Assembly (NCBI RefSeq): GCF_000295955.2
Contig: NZ_ALXE01000028.1
Location: 53,770-117,769, forward strand
Length of the DNA: 64,000 nucleotides
DNA from: Pantoea sp. A4
GTDB lineage: Bacteria > Pseudomonadota > Gammaproteobacteria > Enterobacterales > Enterobacteriaceae
Direction of reading: 5' to 3'
Both the position numbers and the translations under genes were made by a program. Of the stretch, positions 62,302-64,000 are shown one piece after another. The first letter of the stretch is position 1. Each line of letters opens with the position of its first letter. The notes beneath the pieces were generated by a model. It saw only the letters and a program-made list of their open reading frames with translations. It was not told the origin of the DNA and ran no database searches.

Positions 62302-62360
62302 GAATAACTGATATATTTTCCGCTGCCCATGACGGGGAAATAAATCTATATCAGTTATTC
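62302..62360. repeat. Inverted repeat between convergent genes
   Basis: Perfect 14-bp arms gaataactgatata (62302-62315) and tatatcagttattc (62347-62360) around a 31-nt spacer that can extend the stem (ttttccg...cggggaaa). It may be a bidirectional terminator or an extragenic repeat element. No transposase is nearby. Confidence 0.6.
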
Positions 62361-62377
62361 CTGCGAGGTGCCGGGAA

Positions 62378-62665
62378 TTATTTTCTTAAGAAGCTGTTGT
62401 AGCCCATCACACGGTCTGTGGTGCGAGCATCGTCGGTATAAGGGGTAACCTGCACAAAGTGGCAAGGGTTGCGTACCTGGCCATTACTGGCTTGTTTCTG
62501 CGGCGTATCTTCACGGCAGTCAATCAGCCCGTCACCGGCGGCACAAAACACAATGTTCTCATCGTCGCACGCATTTCCCGCTGGAGTGTTAGCGTAAAAA
62601 TAGGGTTCACATAATTTATCGGCCAGCTGCGTAATCACTTTCAGCAATGATGTTGTTGTCGTCAT
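62378..62665 (-). CDS. Small Cys-containing protein of unknown function
   Basis: 95 residues; strong ribosome site (gaggaga, 8 nt before ATG). I recognise no family. The sequence starts MTTTTSLLKVITQLADKLCEP and holds five cysteines (about 19, 33, 41, 50, 68), with no signal peptide or membrane segment. Spacing of the cysteines is irregular, so metal binding is only a guess. It is a monocistronic gene, flanked by the inverted repeat and a 400-nt gap. Confidence 0.6.
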   Translation of the reverse strand: MTTTTSLLKVITQLADKLCEPYFYANTPAGNACDDENIVFCAAGDGLIDCREDTPQKQASNGQVRNPCHFVQVTPYTDDARTTDRVMGYNSFLRK

Positions 62666-63067
62666 AACGTCTCCTCATCCTGCATTTGCGTTTTTCTTTG
62701 TTAATCAAAAGTTGCACTCAAAGTGGGGTGGTGTCAATTTCATGACGGTGGGGGTAATAGTATGAAATGGCCTGAAAGTAGCATATTTGCGAACAGGCTA
62801 TTTATTAAAGGCAGATAAAACAGATGGTTATGGTTTTCCCACTGGGAGTATATGACTTTCTTATTTTTAGAGGAGGATCAAAAAACACCGGTTGAGGATC
62901 GGGGTATCAATTCATGCGGGAGCGGGAAAATGTCTTCACAGCCTGGCAGAGATTGTGAGCATAATTGGCGGGTGAGTCAGAGGTGTAGCGATATTTCTGG
63001 CTGACAGGGAAATCCGGCGGCGCTTTGTGGCCAGATGTTGATGAGCAGGAAGAACAGAGGATCGATC
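62666..63067. other. Intergenic region before the metallo-hydrolase gene
   Basis: About 400 nt, AT-rich, holding the divergent promoters of the small Cys protein and the hydrolase. Open frames on the minus strand here (62936-63199) run antisense to the hydrolase start and are not supported. No repeat or RNA gene is seen. Confidence 0.55.
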
Positions 63068-63910
63068 ATGGAAACGCATTTCTCTACCAGGGATCTGGGT
63101 AATACCACAGTAACCGCCGTGAGTGATGGTGCATTGCAGGTGGATTTTAGCCTGTTGTCCCCCATAGAGACGGCCGAGTGTGAGCAAATTCAGCGGCACA
63201 AGCAGGTTCTGGAGCCGAACGGTATTAATATCAATACGTTTTTAGTGCGCCATCAAGGCAAGCATATTCTGATTGATAGCGGTATTGGCGGTATTCGGGG
63301 TTTGGGTGGCAAGTTGAATACGCATCTGGCTGCGTTGGGTGTCGCGCCGGACGATATAGATACCGTGTTGTTAACCCATGCACATCCTGACCATATTGGC
63401 GGGTTGTTGACGGCTGAGGGTGAGGCGGTGTTCCAGAATGCCGAATTGGTCGTGAGTAGCAAAGAGTATCACTATCTTAATGACGACAGCCATTTCCGGG
63501 CAGCCAGCGAGCGTATTCAGGGCAACTTTACGCTGGCGCGTCGGGTGTTTGACCACTATCAGCGTCATTTACGGCTTGTTGATCAGGGGGAGGTGATTGC
63601 GGGTATTTTTGCGGTGCCGTTACCGGGCCATACGCCGGGGCATTTGGGCTACCGAATTGAAGGCAGTCAGGATCAGTTATTCATCTGGGGGGATATTGTG
63701 CATTTTCCCCATATTCAGTTGCTCAAGCCCGAAGTCTCCATCGCTTTTGATTATGATGCCGTCTTAGCCGCAGAAACACGCCGTCGTCTGCTTGATGAGG
63801 TGAGCGCTGATAATATGTTGATTGGCGGAATGCATTTTGGGCCGGATGGTTTTGGCCGAGTGGGTCGCTATCAGTCCGGCTACGAGATCATTTACTGCAA
63901 CGAGGCGTAA
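63068..63910 (+). CDS. Metallo-beta-lactamase-fold hydrolase
   Basis: 280 residues from ATG at 63068 (gagga site). The zinc motif HxHxDH is in LLTHAHPDHIGGLL (about residues 101-111), then PLPGHTPGHLGY with the third His, a ligand Asp in LFIWGDIVHFPH and the late His in IGGMHFGPDGFGRV. NTFLVRHQGKHILIDSGIGG precedes. The family includes lactonases, glyoxalase II-like and arylsulfatase-like enzymes; the substrate is unknown. It may quench lactones, but nothing in the context shows this. Confidence 0.85.
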   Translation: METHFSTRDLGNTTVTAVSDGALQVDFSLLSPIETAECEQIQRHKQVLEPNGININTFLVRHQGKHILIDSGIGGIRGLGGKLNTHLAALGVAPDDIDTVLLTHAHPDHIGGLLTAEGEAVFQNAELVVSSKEYHYLNDDSHFRAASERIQGNFTLARRVFDHYQRHLRLVDQGEVIAGIFAVPLPGHTPGHLGYRIEGSQDQLFIWGDIVHFPHIQLLKPEVSIAFDYDAVLAAETRRRLLDEVSADNMLIGGMHFGPDGFGRVGRYQSGYEIIYCNEA

Positions 63911-64000
63911 TCGCAGGTTTCGGCACTGGCGGTCAGAGAGTTGTCCCTGGTCTGGCCTCCGGGAACATGCGTTTGAAAAGCAAAAAACCCGCTCAGGTTT

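Noticed and set aside
63975..64000. Minus-strand terminator at the right edge (caaaaaacccgctcaggttt)
   Set aside because: The hairpin is cut by the window end, so pairing cannot be confirmed.

Overview
The window is a chromosomal segment of an enterobacterium (order Enterobacterales). The left end follows the gene order of the E. coli 44-minute region: plaP, sbcB, dacD, yeeA and tmaR, with sbmC absent between dacD and yeeA. shiA and a tRNA-Asn (two features of the same E. coli neighbourhood) occur further right, and yaiL- and ymjA-type genes lie between them. Protein similarity to E. coli is high in these core genes. Many catabolic cassettes lie between them, which suggests a plant- or soil-associated genus such as Pantoea or a relative. 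That genus assignment is inference; I cannot settle it from the sequence.

Layout. (1) 1-6.6 kb: the tail of a glutamine-synthetase-like gene, then the core block plaP, sbcB, dacD, yeeA, tmaR. (2) 6.6-9.4 kb: a stand-alone LacI orthologue, a ketopantoate-reductase-type enzyme and a GNAT acetyltransferase. (3) 9.5-17.6 kb: an oligopeptide-type ABC importer (SBP, two permeases, fused double ATPase) in one overlapping operon with an NtaA/SnaA/DszA flavin monooxygenase, followed by a second luciferase-like oxidoreductase and a convergent GST-like gene; this looks like uptake and oxidative cleavage of an unknown organic N or S compound. (4) 17.7-23.1 kb: two LysR regulators, an MFS (ACS-type) importer, an Ldh_2 dehydrogenase and a TIM-barrel amidohydrolase, a second catabolic set. 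(5) 23.3-27.4 kb: an accessory patch with a frameshifted HigB toxin and intact HigA antitoxin, a DUF2235 hydrolase, and a NERD-nuclease/SF1-helicase protein with a palindrome in front of it. (6) 27.4-31.5 kb: shiA, yaiL, an RluA-family synthase, a cold-shock-domain protein and ymjA.

(7) 31.5-39.5 kb is the most unusual part: an AT-rich eight-gene minus-strand operon with a Dabb protein, DUF2000, a PaaK-like adenylate-forming ligase, a branched-chain-type aminotransferase, a BacA-like prephenate decarboxylase, an AhpD-like protein lacking one redox Cys, an ornithine-cyclodeaminase-type enzyme and a LysE exporter. A divergent Lrp-type regulator and an MFS transporter stand beside it. It reads as an uncharacterised pathway that diverts prephenate into a non-proteinogenic amino acid or derivative and exports it. 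(8) 39.9-47.9 kb: tRNA-Asn, a second NtaA/SnaA-type monooxygenase, a Fur-box-preceded TonB receptor with a binding protein, and a DHA2 efflux pump with a divergent LysR. (9) 48-62.3 kb: a sarcosine catabolism region: GabP-like permease, LysR, L-serine dehydratase, a GlxA/GbdR-like regulator, glyA, soxBDAG, purU and a second GlxA-type regulator. Together these turn sarcosine into glycine, serine and pyruvate while recycling folate one-carbon units. (10) 62.3-64 kb: a small Cys-containing protein and a metallo-beta-lactamase-fold hydrolase.

No rRNA, CRISPR array, integrase or intact insertion sequence was seen.
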